DNA of 64,000 nucleotides from Guptibacillus hwajinpoensis (GTDB lineage Bacteria; Bacillota; Bacilli; Bacillales; Guptibacillaceae), in assembly GCF_029277305.1 (NCBI RefSeq), contig NZ_CP119526.1, one strand, 5' to 3'. Position 1 is the first letter of the stretch. Each line of letters starts with the position of its first letter. This document shows positions 1-9,106 of this stretch, one piece after another. The position numbers and the translations under genes were made by a program. The notes beneath the pieces are model-generated. The model did no database searches. It had not been told where the DNA came from and saw only the letters and a program-made list of their open reading frames with translations.

Positions 1-384
1 ATCTGGATCATTTTCATCGTGTTGTGTATGAACGTGATGATTCAAGTTATGCCACTTTCTCCATAATTGTGGACCAGTACTTAGCGGCCAGAAGGCAATA
101 GCACCGAGAAGGTCTCTGAGCCAAGATTTCCGTACGACAGTGCCATGCAGAATTTCATGCCCAAGAAATCCAAGACCTGCAAAAGAACAGCCTATTATAA
201 TGGAAATTCCTAGATTTATTAGTGGGTGTAATTCAACAAGACCAATCACAAAAAAACAGCTTATTGTTATGACTAAATATGTAAGGCCTCCAAGTAGTCG
301 TCTTGGTACAGGTTTAAAAGCTTCGATAGGCATATGTTTTTTGATACGAGCTGCATACCAGCTAAATGAATGTAGATCGTTCAT
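1..384 (-). CDS. Fatty acid desaturase, N-terminal part (gene runs off the window start)
   Basis: The minus strand reads open from an ATG at 384 to the first base, giving 128 residues with no stop, so the rest of the gene lies outside. The protein has a hydrophobic stretch at about residues 33-75 and then two histidine boxes, HEILH (HxxxH) and HNLNHH (HxxHH), which are the di-iron ligands of membrane fatty acid desaturases. Enzymes of this family insert a double bond into acyl chains of membrane lipids, often in response to cold. The third histidine box would be in the missing part. Upstream of the ATG the reverse strand carries a GGAGGAGA ribosome site (about 390-398). Family call is firm; exact substrate and regiospecificity cannot be told. 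Confidence 0.85.
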   Translation of the reverse strand, partial: MNDLHSFSWYAARIKKHMPIEAFKPVPRRLLGGLTYLVITISCFFVIGLVELHPLINLGISIIIGCSFAGLGFLGHEILHGTVVRKSWLRDLLGAIAFWPLSTGPQLWRKWHNLNHHVHTQHDENDPD

Positions 385-488
385 TTTCGTCTCCTCCCAT
401 TTTGATATGCTCGTTTCTTTTGGAAAGTCATATAACTCCATAATGTACGGAGAAGGTTTAAATTATTCAGTTAAAAAGTGGAAAAGTG

Positions 489-517
489 TTGATCTTTCCA
501 AAGCGTAAAGTTAGAAT
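489..517 (+). promoter_or_regulatory. Probable sigma-A promoter of the trpS leader
   Basis: TTGATC (489-494) and TAGAAT (512-517) are separated by 17 bases, and transcription would begin near 524, just ahead of the T-box stem I. Position fits a leader transcript; the match to consensus is moderate. Confidence 0.5.
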
Positions 518-532
518 TATAAAAAAATAGAC

Positions 533-797
533 AGGCAATGAAGAAGAAGAGTACTTTCGAGCAGCACTTCAGAGAGCTGATGGCAGGTGAGAATCAGCGT
601 GCACGAAAAAGGAATGGGCTTCTGAGCTACCGATCTGAAATTAGGATAGTAGGATCTGGCGGAGCGTCTTACCGATACAAAAGACATCTTATTGGAATGT
701 GTCATTTTTCCTGTAAGTGTTAAGTGCGTTTACTCATGTAGACGAATAAAGGTGGCAACACGGGTTTCCCGTCCTTATTGGATGGGGAACCCTTTTT
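533..797 (+). promoter_or_regulatory. T-box riboswitch, tryptophan type, leader of trpS
   Basis: The leader shows the expected parts in order: an AATGA/AGAGTA segment of stem I (537-552), an apical part with AGAGAGCTGATGG, then GAA-TGG-G (612-618) in the specifier loop followed by CTTCTGAGC. The codon UGG at 615-617 matches tryptophan. The T-box sequence AAAGGTGGCAACACGGG lies at 748-764; its TGGC pairs with a tRNA bearing a G discriminator base, as tRNA-Trp does. The downstream gene is trpS, so the specifier and the gene agree. Uncharged tRNA-Trp would favour the antiterminator and allow trpS transcription. Confidence 0.92.
762..797 (+). terminator. T-box leader terminator before trpS
   Basis: GGGTTTCCC (762-770) pairs with GGGGAACCC (784-792) with one wobble, followed by TTTTT. 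It is the regulated terminator that competes with the T-box antiterminator. Confidence 0.8.
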
Positions 798-823
798 GTG
801 TTGTCTAAAATGGAGGAATCGAG

Positions 824-1819
824 ATGAAGACAGTTCTAACTGGAATTAAACCAACAGGGAAAGTTCATCTAGGTAATTATAGCGGTGCGATCAAGCCTGC
901 ACTTAATCTTGCTAGGGATAATAAGCTTGAACCAATTTATTTCATTGCCGATTATCATGCACTAACGAGCGTAAGAGATCCTGAAGAGATGAGAGAATTA
1001 TCATATGGTATTGCTGCAACATGGCTTGCATTAGGTCTTGATCCTTCAAAATCAATATTTTATCGTCAATCTGATGTCCCTGAGATTTTTGAACTCTCCT
1101 GGATCCTTTCCTGTTTTAGTTCAAAGGGTTTAATGAATAGAGCTCATGCATATAAAGCGGCTGTTGATCGGAATAATGAGGCGGGGAGAGAACCGGATGA
1201 AGGTGTAAATATAGGGTTGTTCACTTATCCGGTTCTAATGGCATCTGATATTCTACTTTTTAAGTCAGATCTTGTTCCAGTAGGGAAAGACCAAATTCAA
1301 CATGTTGAGATTGCACGTCATCTGGCTGAAGGGTTTAACAAGCAATATGGAGAAACGTTTTCCATACCAGACTATGTTGTGGAAGAAGCAACTGCAATCA
1401 TCCCTGGTCTTGATGGAAGAAAAATGAGCAAAAGCTATCAAAATACGATACCATTATTTGAAGAATCAACTAAACTTCGCAAATTACTTAATCGAATAAA
1501 AACAGACTCTTCTCTTCCAAATGAACCGAAAAATCCTGATGATTCAGTTGTGTTTGCACTTTATCAAGAGTTTGCGAGTGATAAAGATATTGCAAGAATG
1601 CGAGAACGATTTGAAAATGGAATTGGATGGGGAGAGGCCAAAAGTGAACTTTATCATGCTATGAATTTATTCCTTGAAGAACCACGCAGAAAGTACAATA
1701 CTTATATGTCGCATACAGATGAGCTAGAATTGGTTCTTGAAAAAGGAGCAGAAAAGGCAAGGGATAAAGCACGTCCTTTATTAAATGAGGTTAAAAGGAA
1801 ACTTGGGATCAGGATGTAA
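824..1819 (+). CDS. trpS: Tryptophanyl-tRNA synthetase
   Basis: Charges tRNA-Trp with tryptophan in the cytoplasm. The 331-residue product is normal for bacterial TrpRS. It has the class I signatures: HLGN (HIGH-type, residues 15-18) after KPTGK, and KMSKS at 200-204. The segment GLMNRAHAYK and the DQIQH motif are also typical of TrpRS. The ATG at 824 has a GGAGGAAT ribosome site seven bases upstream. The gene stands alone behind a tryptophan T-box leader, so its expression should rise when tRNA-Trp is uncharged. No irregularity seen. Confidence 0.97.
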   Translation: MKTVLTGIKPTGKVHLGNYSGAIKPALNLARDNKLEPIYFIADYHALTSVRDPEEMRELSYGIAATWLALGLDPSKSIFYRQSDVPEIFELSWILSCFSSKGLMNRAHAYKAAVDRNNEAGREPDEGVNIGLFTYPVLMASDILLFKSDLVPVGKDQIQHVEIARHLAEGFNKQYGETFSIPDYVVEEATAIIPGLDGRKMSKSYQNTIPLFEESTKLRKLLNRIKTDSSLPNEPKNPDDSVVFALYQEFASDKDIARMRERFENGIGWGEAKSELYHAMNLFLEEPRRKYNTYMSHTDELELVLEKGAEKARDKARPLLNEVKRKLGIRM

Positions 1820-1905
1820 TCTACGTTTTGTCTTAAGTTTGTTCTAAGATTAACCGATAAAAGAGTAGAAGAAACATCATTAAATACTATCGGAGGAACA
1901 ACTAA

Positions 1906-4332
1906 ATGATGCAAATGTCCGGACAATATAATTTATGGATCATCATGCTTTCAATTTTCATTGCTATTATTGCATCTTATAGTGCACTGGATCTTGCAGG
2001 TAGGGTTTCACATGCGAAAGGGTTACGTAGATGGGTGTGGATCGTTGGTGGAGCTGGTGCTATGGGTATTGGCATTTGGTCGATGCACTTTATTGGCATG
2101 CTAGCTTTCTCTATGTCGATCCCGATGACATATGATCTATCACTAGTGTTTCTTTCGATAGGTGCATCGTTTCTAGGAGCACTCATTGCTCTTATTGCAG
2201 TGGGGAGCCAAAACCAAACAAATAGTAGGCTTATAATAGGTACGGTTTTTATGGCTTGTGCGATCGTTGCTATGCATTATATTGGGATGGAAGCGATGGA
2301 GAAGGTAATTATTACTTACAACCGTTTGCTTCTAGGATTATCAATTCTCATTGCAGTAGTTGCTTCGTTCATTGCACTTAAGCTTTCCTTTGCATTCTCC
2401 ACAAATAAACCGTTTAGTAATATTATCTTGTTGAAAGTCATAAGCGCTAGCGTTATGGGATTCGCGATTGCAGGTATGCATTACGTAGGAATTGAAGCAG
2501 CGACTTTTACTTTATCTTCAGCAGTTAACGATGAGTATGTGGAAGGACTTAATACAAACACGCTCTCAATCGTTATTGCAGTCTGTTCCTTATGTATCCA
2601 AACGATCATGATCTTTGGAATTGTGACAGAGCGAAGATTTATCAAGCAGTCGATTGAGTTGAAGGGAAATGATTATCGCCTTCGATCCCTTCTTTCTTAT
2701 AGTATTGATGCCATTATGACACTATCTGTGGATGGTAGAATTCGCTCGTTAAATCCAGCTGGTGAGAAGTTATTCAATGTAAAGAATGAGCAATTAAGAA
2801 GTATAAACCCAATGGATTTCTTTGAAAAAGATGATTATGAACAAATGCGTCAGCATTTCCTAAAAGTCCATGAAACAAAGAGAGCTGTGAGCCTGAATAC
2901 GAAAGTTTATACAGTTCTAGGTGATGTGAATGAGTTAAATGTGACGTTTGTTCCGATTTATTTAAACGATAAGTTAGATCGCATTTATGCGATTACGAAA
3001 GACATCACAAAACAACGAAAAGCTGAGCGAGAAACGCAACAAATGGCCTATTACGATTCACTAACCCTTCTACCTAACCGTCGCTTCTTCGGTGAATTTC
3101 TTGAGAAAGTCTTACAAGGAAAAGAAGACCGTTGCGATGTTGCTGTTATGATGCTTGATCTTGATCGGTTTAAAGTAATTAACGACGCCCTCGGACATAA
3201 TACCGGAGATGAGTTCCTTATCGCTGTTGGGAAGCGCCTTCAATCTTGCGTTGAAGCCTATGGATTTCTCGCGAGGCTTGGAGGGGATGAATTTGTTATT
3301 GTGCTAAATGATTTTAGTAAGGTATACCCTGATGAACTAGCTGATGAAATTATCGCATGTTTTAAAGAGTCGTTCATTGTTGGTTCACATGAACTTTCAA
3401 CGTCTGTCAGCATAGGCATTGCTCTCACACCTGATGACGGAGAAAATGTAGAATCTTTAATGAAGCATGCTGATATCGCTATGTATTCAGCCAAAGGACG
3501 AAACCGTCAGAAGTACCAATTCTACTCTACTTCAATGGGCAAAAAAAGTGAATTGAGATTAATTCAGGAAAGTTCGCTTAGAACCGCTCTTCAGAAAAAA
3601 GAGTTCGTTCTCCATTATCAACCACAAGTTAAGTGTGAGGATGGTTCACTGTCTGGGGTAGAAGCGCTCGTTCGATGGCAGCCTGAGGGAGGCAAACTGA
3701 GGTATCCGAATGATTTTATTACACTTGCAGAAGAAACTGGGTTAATCATAGAACTCGGGAGTCAGGTTCTTGATATGGCATGTGCACAAGCAAAGAAGTG
3801 GAGCGACTTGGGAAATCCGATTCGGGTTTCAGTTAATCTATCGGCGAAGCAGTTCCAGACGGAAGAGTTAATCACAACTGTGAAAAAAACGATTGAACGC
3901 TATCACCTCGATCCTTCTCTAATCGAACTTGAAGTCACAGAAAGCATGACGATGGAGAACTCATCCCGTTCGTCATGGATGATTACTTCATTAAGAGAGT
4001 TGGGGGTTAGCATTTCAATCGATGATTTTGGTACCGGTTATAGCTCACTCAGCTATCTAAAAGACTTTTCCATTAATCAGATTAAGATTGATAAGTCCTT
4101 TATCGATGAACTAACCCACAATGTAAAGTCAGATCAAATTACGAGTGCGATCATTGCGATGAGTAAGCAGTTAAAGCTTCACGTGATAGCGGAGGGTGTA
4201 GAGACGATTGAGCAGGCGCAATTTTTAAGTGATAAGGGTTGTGATAGTATTCAGGGTTATTTCTTTAGTAAGCCTGTCACGTCTGAACAAATTGAATCAA
4301 CATACTTAGCAGTGGGACAATCACTAGCGTAG
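1906..4332 (+). CDS. MHYT-PAS-GGDEF-EAL membrane protein, cyclic-di-GMP turnover
   Basis: 808 residues. The N-terminal third is a seven-helix MHYT sensor with three histidine motifs, MHFIGM (about 60), MHYIGM (about 123) and MHYVGI (about 191), thought in this family to bind a metal and sense a gas such as O2, NO or CO. A PAS domain (about 255-370) follows, then a GGDEF domain with the intact motif GGDEF at 459-463 and an EAL domain with EAL at 586-588 and DDFGTGYSSL near 706. Both catalytic motifs look intact, so the protein may make or break c-di-GMP; which dominates cannot be read from sequence. Start: ATG 1906 behind CGGAGGAAC, with a second in-frame ATG right after it. Monocistronic. Confidence 0.93.
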   Translation: MMQMSGQYNLWIIMLSIFIAIIASYSALDLAGRVSHAKGLRRWVWIVGGAGAMGIGIWSMHFIGMLAFSMSIPMTYDLSLVFLSIGASFLGALIALIAVGSQNQTNSRLIIGTVFMACAIVAMHYIGMEAMEKVIITYNRLLLGLSILIAVVASFIALKLSFAFSTNKPFSNIILLKVISASVMGFAIAGMHYVGIEAATFTLSSAVNDEYVEGLNTNTLSIVIAVCSLCIQTIMIFGIVTERRFIKQSIELKGNDYRLRSLLSYSIDAIMTLSVDGRIRSLNPAGEKLFNVKNEQLRSINPMDFFEKDDYEQMRQHFLKVHETKRAVSLNTKVYTVLGDVNELNVTFVPIYLNDKLDRIYAITKDITKQRKAERETQQMAYYDSLTLLPNRRFFGEFLEKVLQGKEDRCDVAVMMLDLDRFKVINDALGHNTGDEFLIAVGKRLQSCVEAYGFLARLGGDEFVIVLNDFSKVYPDELADEIIACFKESFIVGSHELSTSVSIGIALTPDDGENVESLMKHADIAMYSAKGRNRQKYQFYSTSMGKKSELRLIQESSLRTALQKKEFVLHYQPQVKCEDGSLSGVEALVRWQPEGGKLRYPNDFITLAEETGLIIELGSQVLDMACAQAKKWSDLGNPIRVSVNLSAKQFQTEELITTVKKTIERYHLDPSLIELEVTESMTMENSSRSSWMITSLRELGVSISIDDFGTGYSSLSYLKDFSINQIKIDKSFIDELTHNVKSDQITSAIIAMSKQLKLHVIAEGVETIEQAQFLSDKGCDSIQGYFFSKPVTSEQIESTYLAVGQSLA

Positions 4333-4350
4333 TGATGCTAAAAAACTCTT

Positions 4351-4935
4351 TTCTATAAGAGTGGTTAATTTCCGCTCCAGGATGCTCGCTTTCCGTGGGG
4401 CGGGCGATGAGCCTCCTCGGCGCACAAAATCATTGCGCCTGCGGGGTCTCATCTGTCCCGCTAGTCCCACAGGAGTCGAGCATCCTTCCGCTCCAATTAG
4501 CCAAATGTGGTTCTTTATACAAAACCAACAGTCTTTTAGAAAGACTCTCATCGTAGACATTATGCTATAAGAGTGGTTAATTTCCGCTCCAGGATGCTCG
4601 CTTTCCGCGGGGCGGGCGATGAGCCTCCTCGGCGCACAAAATCATTGCGCGTGCGGGATCTCATCTGTCCCGCTAGTCCCACAGGAGTCGAGCATCCTTC
4701 CGCTTCAATTAGCCAAATGTGGTTCTTTATACAAAACCAACAGTCTTTTAGAAAGACTATCTTCGTAGACATTATGCTATAAGAGTGGTTAATTCTCGCT
4801 CCAGGATGCTCGCTTTCCGTGGGGCGGGCGATGAGCCTCCTCGTCGCACAAAATCATTGCGCCTGGGGTCTCACCTGTCCCGCTAGTCCCGCAGGAGTCG
4901 AGCATCCTTCCGCTTCAATTAGCTATGTGTAGTGT
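4351..4935 (+). repeat. Tandem array of three units of a palindromic intergenic repeat (period 212 bp)
   Basis: Three near-identical units begin at about 4361, 4573 and 4785. Each has AATTTCCGCTCCAGGATGCTCG, (or a close variant) on the left and CGAGCATCCTTCCGCT on the right, so the ends pair as an inverted repeat, with an inner hairpin around the CCCGC segment. The linker between units carries AGTCTTTTAGAAAGACT, itself a hairpin. The same element occurs at 58266-58905 as another triplet and, shortened and inverted, at 13430-13565, 53128-53275 and 54190-54335. The 69-78 codon open frames inside the units, on both strands, copy the repeat and are not credible genes. Confidence 0.9.
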
Positions 4936-4977
4936 TTTATATAGAAGAGACGTTTGTAAAGGTGTGAATGAACAATA

Positions 4978-5005
4978 AAAGGACTGCCCTCAGGGGCAGT
5001 CCTTT
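4978..5005 (-). terminator. Terminator of the GAF-STAS gene
   Basis: AAAGGACTGCCC (4978-4989) pairs with GGGCAGTCCTTT (4994-5005) around a four-base loop. It overlaps the stop codon of the minus-strand gene and is followed on that strand by T-rich sequence. Confidence 0.8.
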
Positions 5006-5846
5006 ATTCTTTCACTAATTTGTATCCGATCCAATTTAATGCTTGTTTAAGGTTAGATTGTACGACAATTTCATCAAAATCAGTATGCGATTGAACAGCT
5101 TTTAGAGCAAGGTCCGGACGTATACCAGTTACAATCATTTGCACTCCGATTAACTTTAAAGATTGACCAATTTTCAAGAGATTCATGGCACTGTTCGCAT
5201 GAATGTTAATAAGGCCTGATAAATCAAATATAAGGTAGTCCAGGCTTTTATTCGCACTTTCAGATAATGCGATTTCCATTATACGTTCTGTACGCACTTC
5301 ATTTACATCTCCGACAATTGGAAGTATAGCTACCTCATCCGAAATGGGTACGATCGGAACTGATAACGTTTCGATCTCTCTGTTGGCTCTTTCTAATTCA
5401 AGGACATTTCCAAGTAAATTTGCCATTGCTTTGAAAAGATCAATGTGATCTTCAGTATAGCGATAAGGATTAAGATCTAGACCACAAAGAGTACCATAAT
5501 TTTCGCCATTTCGATAAAAGATGGGGACTCCGATTAAAGAACCTCCACCAAGATTCTTAGTAACTTCCATGTCTTTAGTCGCTTCGTGTGAAGCTAGGTT
5601 ATCTATGATAAGGGGTTCACGACCGCCTTTTACAATAAATTGTCAGTAAGAATCACGATAAAGCGTTTCAAAATCAGTATCTAGAATGACCTCATCTCGG
5701 TTATAAGATGAGATGATATCAACGTTGGTTTTATCATTTTTGGCAACGAAAAACGTATTGACGCCAACGAATTTACTGATCACTTCGAGAACATCACTTG
5801 AAGCTTCTTCTATTGTTGCATAAGTAGGAAGATTTGAAATATTCAT
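5004..5846 (-). pseudogene. GAF-STAS regulator (RsbR-paralogue type), interrupted by an in-frame UGA
   Basis: Two open pieces, 5846-5643 and the rest down to 5004, lie in the same reading frame and are separated only by a TGA at 5645-5643. Read through, the product is about 280 residues: a GAF domain (about 1-155, with YGTLCGLD) and a C-terminal STAS domain (about 165-275, with FDLSGL and the conserved serine region NSAMNLLKI). This layout is that of RsbR-like stressosome proteins that feed sigma-B. The stop follows RDSY; related GAF domains have Y-C at this point, so a cysteine codon changed by one base is likely. Start: ATG at 5846 with AAGAGGTGAT upstream; the GTG at 5855 lies inside that ribosome site. 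A downstream ATG at 5570 could restart translation of the STAS half. Confidence 0.85.
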
Positions 5847-6202
5847 ATGGATCACCTCTTTTATACTTTAGTTCGATTTTTTATTCTATTCTCATCGTAA
5901 CGTATTACAGTCAGAATGAAAATGTATTTAATTTTTAAAACCATTTGTCTACTAGAATTGAAGGAATTCGTTTGCAATTTATGTATATTATTTCCTGCAA
6001 TCCAAAAATATTTTCATAAATTATGTCATTGATGCATTATTGTATCTGGTTAAGGGTAACAGTAGAAAAGGAAAATGCAGACATGTGATTGTAAATAGCT
6101 TAAAAGGGTAAATTAAGCCATTTCATTACTTGGAAAAGCACTTAAGCATTGCAAGTTAATCCTGTCTGTCCTTCAAAGAAATGACAACATAGAGGTGAGT
6201 TA
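5847..6202. other. Intergenic region between divergent GAF-STAS and BCCT genes
   Basis: About 356 bases between divergent genes must hold both promoters. It is AT-rich, and I could not fix a clear -35/-10 pair or a convincing sigma-B promoter. A GAGGTGAG ribosome site precedes the BCCT start. Confidence 0.4.
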
Positions 6203-7720
6203 ATGAGAAATGCAACAGCGGTTTTTTGGTATAGTATCGTTATTTGTGCTCTTATTGTTTCATGTGGAGCAGTAGCACCTGAACACTTGCAGCAAGTAAC
6301 GGCTAACGTGACTACATTTATATCCAGCCGCTTCGGATGGTATTATTTATTAATTGTCATGATTATTCTAGTTTTCTGTGTATATCTTATTTTTTCTAGA
6401 TTTAAAGATATTAAGCTTGGCAAGAAGAATGATCAGCCTGAGTTTAATCTTCCCACGTGGTTTGCGATGCTGTTTAGCGCTGGAATGGGCATGGGACTTG
6501 TGTTCTGGACAACAGCAGAACCGATCTCACACGCATTCAAAAGTAGTCCTAGTGGAGAGCTAGGAACACCTCGTGCTATAGAAGAGTCTCTTCAATACTC
6601 ATTTTTCCATTGGGGGGTACATGCGTGGGCTGTTTATGCACTCGTAGGTTTAGTACTTGCGTATTTTAAGTTCCATAAGGGGTATCCTGGATTAATTAGT
6701 GCAACACTCATTCCATTATTAGGTGAGAAACGGATGCAGGGTCCCTTAGGGTATTTAATTGATACGCTTGCAGTTGTTGCGACTGTTATCGGAGTAGCGG
6801 CAACGCTTGGTTTCGGCTCAGCGCAAATCAATGAAGGCCTATCCTTTTTGTTTAATACGCCAACAAACTTTACTGTTCAACTTATTATTCTTGCAATCTC
6901 TACTATATTATTCATTATGTCAGCATGGTCAGGTCTTAATAAAGGTATAAAATATTTAAGCAATAGCAACATGATTCTAGGCTTTGTACTGATGATTATG
7001 CTTTTAATCGTAGGCCCAACCTTATATATAATGAACATGTTCACTGGAACACTAGGGGGGTATATTGCGAATTTCTTCGATATGAGTTTTCATATTGAGC
7101 CAATGGATGCAGATAGTCGCTCTTGGGTTAATGGATGGACAATCTTCTATTGGGCGTGGTGGATTTCCTGGTCACCATTTGTTGGAATCTTTATTGCGAG
7201 AATTTCAAAAGGACGAACAATTAAAGAATTCATGCTGGGTGTTTTGTTTGTGCCAGCAATCGTATGCTTTATTTTCTTTGCAGTCTTCGGGGTTTCTGCA
7301 CTTGATCTTCAACAGAGTGGAATTGCAGTCATATCTGACTATTCAATAGAGACGGCTACATTTGCGGTTTTACAAGAATATCCTCTCGGAACGCTTATGT
7401 CGTTTATCACCATTATTGTTATTGCAATCTTCTTTATCACATCAGCTGATTCAGCGACCTTTGTATTAGGAATGCTTACAACATCAGGGTCTTTAAATCC
7501 GTCAGCACCTATTAAAATAGTGTGGGGATTATCGTTGTCTGCAATGGCTGCCATTATCGTTTATTTTGGTGGAACGCAAGGTTTGCAGAACATGCTAATT
7601 ATCGCAGCATTCCCGTTTTCAATTGTTGTACTGATGATGGGGTATTCTTTCTATCGATCTGCAAGTAAAGAAGTGTTATCAAAAAGAAAAAGAGAAGCTG
7701 AACACAAAAAAGCAATGTAG
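6203..7720 (+). CDS. BCCT-family betaine/choline transporter (OpuD-like)
   Basis: Secondary transporter of glycine betaine or a related trimethylammonium compound, driven by Na+, used in osmoprotection. The 505 residues form about twelve membrane helices. The family signature is clear: GMGMGLVFW at about 94-102 and the tryptophan-rich segment WTIFYWAWWISWSPFVG near residues 314-330, which forms the aromatic substrate box. Length matches OpuD/BetL. Start ATG 6203 follows GAGGTGAG. Transcribed alone, ending in a strong bidirectional hairpin. OpuD is the closest B. subtilis comparison, but the exact substrate is inferred only at family level. Confidence 0.93.
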   Translation: MRNATAVFWYSIVICALIVSCGAVAPEHLQQVTANVTTFISSRFGWYYLLIVMIILVFCVYLIFSRFKDIKLGKKNDQPEFNLPTWFAMLFSAGMGMGLVFWTTAEPISHAFKSSPSGELGTPRAIEESLQYSFFHWGVHAWAVYALVGLVLAYFKFHKGYPGLISATLIPLLGEKRMQGPLGYLIDTLAVVATVIGVAATLGFGSAQINEGLSFLFNTPTNFTVQLIILAISTILFIMSAWSGLNKGIKYLSNSNMILGFVLMIMLLIVGPTLYIMNMFTGTLGGYIANFFDMSFHIEPMDADSRSWVNGWTIFYWAWWISWSPFVGIFIARISKGRTIKEFMLGVLFVPAIVCFIFFAVFGVSALDLQQSGIAVISDYSIETATFAVLQEYPLGTLMSFITIIVIAIFFITSADSATFVLGMLTTSGSLNPSAPIKIVWGLSLSAMAAIIVYFGGTQGLQNMLIIAAFPFSIVVLMMGYSFYRSASKEVLSKRKREAEHKKAM

Positions 7721-7756
7721 AAAAAGGGGCTATTCCAAATGGAATAGCCCCTTTTT
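7721..7756. terminator. Bidirectional terminator between BCCT and RsbR-like genes
   Basis: AAAAAGGGGCTATTCC, four-base loop AAAT, then GGAATAGCCCCTTTTT: a perfect 16-bp stem with A and T tracts on both sides, serving the two convergent genes. Confidence 0.93.
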
Positions 7757-7771
7757 GTCATGAAAGTGTGA

Positions 7772-8596
7772 TTAAGAGTCAATCATCCCGAGTTCTTGAA
7801 GAGCATCTGAAAGATTCTGTTTAATGGTTAACGCGTTTAAATCAAGTCCAAGTGAGACGACACCGATCGCTACTTCAGAGCTGACACCAGTTACAATAAT
7901 CTCAACACCCATCAGTTCAAGTGAATCAACAATCTTGAAAAGATGCTGAGTCATCATTGTGTCGAGTGTTTCAATACCTGATAGATCGAGGATGAGGGTG
8001 CGGATTTTCTTTGCTCTAGACTCTGTTAGCGTTCGCTCTAAGATTAAATTGCCGCGTCTCTCATCGATATCTCCAATAATTGGACAAATGGCTACTTGAT
8101 TAGAAATCTTAATGATTGGCACCGATAGCTCATCAGATTGATAATATTCTGATTGAAGACTTTGGGTGGTTTGCATTAAGTGATTCTCTGTATAGTAATG
8201 AAGATAGTCATTAATAAGTGGGTCAATTAATTTAGTAATTGAGATAATTTCAGATACCGATAAATCAGAGTCTTTACTGTAATCATCAATATAATCAAAA
8301 AGCGCTTGCTTAATGGAAGATATACTCATTAGAATTGACTCAAGAAGACCAGTCATTCTGTGTGATTCCTTAAAGGAAGGTAAGTCGTCATGTGAATAAG
8401 ACACTTCACCTGCTTCGATCGTCTCTCCAAGCGAAGAAACAATACGATCATAGAATGTGGTCGGGACGACGTTTGGTAGGTTTTGTTCGTTACTAGCCGT
8501 TTCGCTTGAATATCGGGCGTTTACTGTAATTTGGTCCTTATGCGCTAAAATAGACTGCCCGAGTAGATGGACAGGTGTGGAAAAATGGGTGGACAT
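7772..8596 (-). CDS. RsbR-type STAS-domain stressosome protein
   Basis: 274 residues. The C-terminal 110 residues are a STAS domain, starting near SVPIIKISNQVAICPIIGD and including LILDLSGIETLDTMMTQH, whose threonines correspond to the phosphorylated positions of RsbR/RsbS proteins. The N-terminal half is helical and matches no domain I can name with confidence; in RsbR paralogues this half is the variable sensor part. Such proteins form the stressosome with RsbS and RsbT and control sigma-B. It lies next to the osmolyte transporter and near a second STAS protein (5004-5846), but no rsbS, rsbT or sigB is in the window. Start ATG 8596 follows GAAGGGAG on the reverse strand. Confidence 0.85.
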   Translation of the reverse strand: MSTHFSTPVHLLGQSILAHKDQITVNARYSSETASNEQNLPNVVPTTFYDRIVSSLGETIEAGEVSYSHDDLPSFKESHRMTGLLESILMSISSIKQALFDYIDDYSKDSDLSVSEIISITKLIDPLINDYLHYYTENHLMQTTQSLQSEYYQSDELSVPIIKISNQVAICPIIGDIDERRGNLILERTLTESRAKKIRTLILDLSGIETLDTMMTQHLFKIVDSLELMGVEIIVTGVSSEVAIGVVSLGLDLNALTIKQNLSDALQELGMIDS

Positions 8597-8720
8597 AGAA
8601 ACTCCCTTCTAACTCAACGATCAACTTATGATAGAATTAACTTATTATAAACATATCTTACTATATCTCACGCGTTTGTGAAGAAGTATATTGTTATATA
8701 CCTGGAGGTGCAGAGACAAT

Positions 8721-9068
8721 TTGAACAGCTCTGTAGATAATATGAAAACAACTCTCGATATTGTTTGTGGAAAGTGGAAAGCGGCTATATTACTTGAATT
8801 AGTAGAACAGCCTCTTCGTTTTAGCGAGATTAAAAGAGTCATTCCACGTATTCCTCACCAGACGTTGATCAAGCATTTGAAAGAGCTTGAGGAAGATGGA
8901 TTACTAAACAAAGAAGTATCTGATCACATACCACCTAAAGTAAACTATTCATTGACAGAATATGGTATGTCTCTAGAAACTCTCCTTCATGAAATGGAAG
9001 AGTGGGGGAGGAATCACGAATTGAGAAGTCAACAGATGCTATCGAAACAAAACGAACGTGTACTCTAG
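8721..9068 (+). CDS. HxlR-family winged-helix transcriptional regulator
   Basis: About 115 residues in one winged-helix domain. The opening VCGKWKAAILLELVEQPLRF and the recognition region RIPHQTLIKHLKELEEDGLL are the HxlR (DUF24) signature. A cysteine (in DIVCGKW) occupies the place where redox- and aldehyde-sensing members such as HypR and HxlR have their sensor cysteine. I place the start at TTG 8721, ten bases after GGAGGTG (8704-8710); the ATG at 8691 lies upstream of that ribosome site. The neighbour on each side points the other way, so no obvious target gene is adjacent. Confidence 0.88.
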   Translation: MNSSVDNMKTTLDIVCGKWKAAILLELVEQPLRFSEIKRVIPRIPHQTLIKHLKELEEDGLLNKEVSDHIPPKVNYSLTEYGMSLETLLHEMEEWGRNHELRSQQMLSKQNERVL

Positions 9069-9087
9069 AGTACACGTTCGTTTTGTT
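9046..9087. terminator. Perfect 42-bp palindrome, shared terminator of HxlR gene and prfC
   Basis: AACAAAACGAACGTGTACTC and its exact complement meet at TA (9066-9067). The stop codon TAG of the HxlR gene sits in the centre. Convergent prfC ends 20 bases further on. The stretch 9088-9110 is a short ATATT repeat. Confidence 0.85.
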
Positions 9088-9106
9088 ATTATTATATTAT
9101 ATTATA

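Noticed and set aside
140..508. Plus-strand frame of 122 codons at the window start
   Set aside because: It is antisense to the desaturase gene, whose histidine boxes are clear on the minus strand.
4324..4782. Open frames of 69-78 codons on both strands in the repeat array
   Set aside because: They repeat with the 212-bp units, have no ribosome site, and encode no recognisable protein; they follow from the GC-rich palindrome.
4351..4935. CRISPR array
   Set aside because: Units are over 200 bp, nearly identical throughout, with no short repeat/unique spacer pattern and no cas genes.
5640..5650. Selenocysteine or programmed read-through at the UGA
   Set aside because: No SECIS-like hairpin or selenocysteine genes are visible, and other broken genes here use TAA and TAG. 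A nonsense change is simpler.
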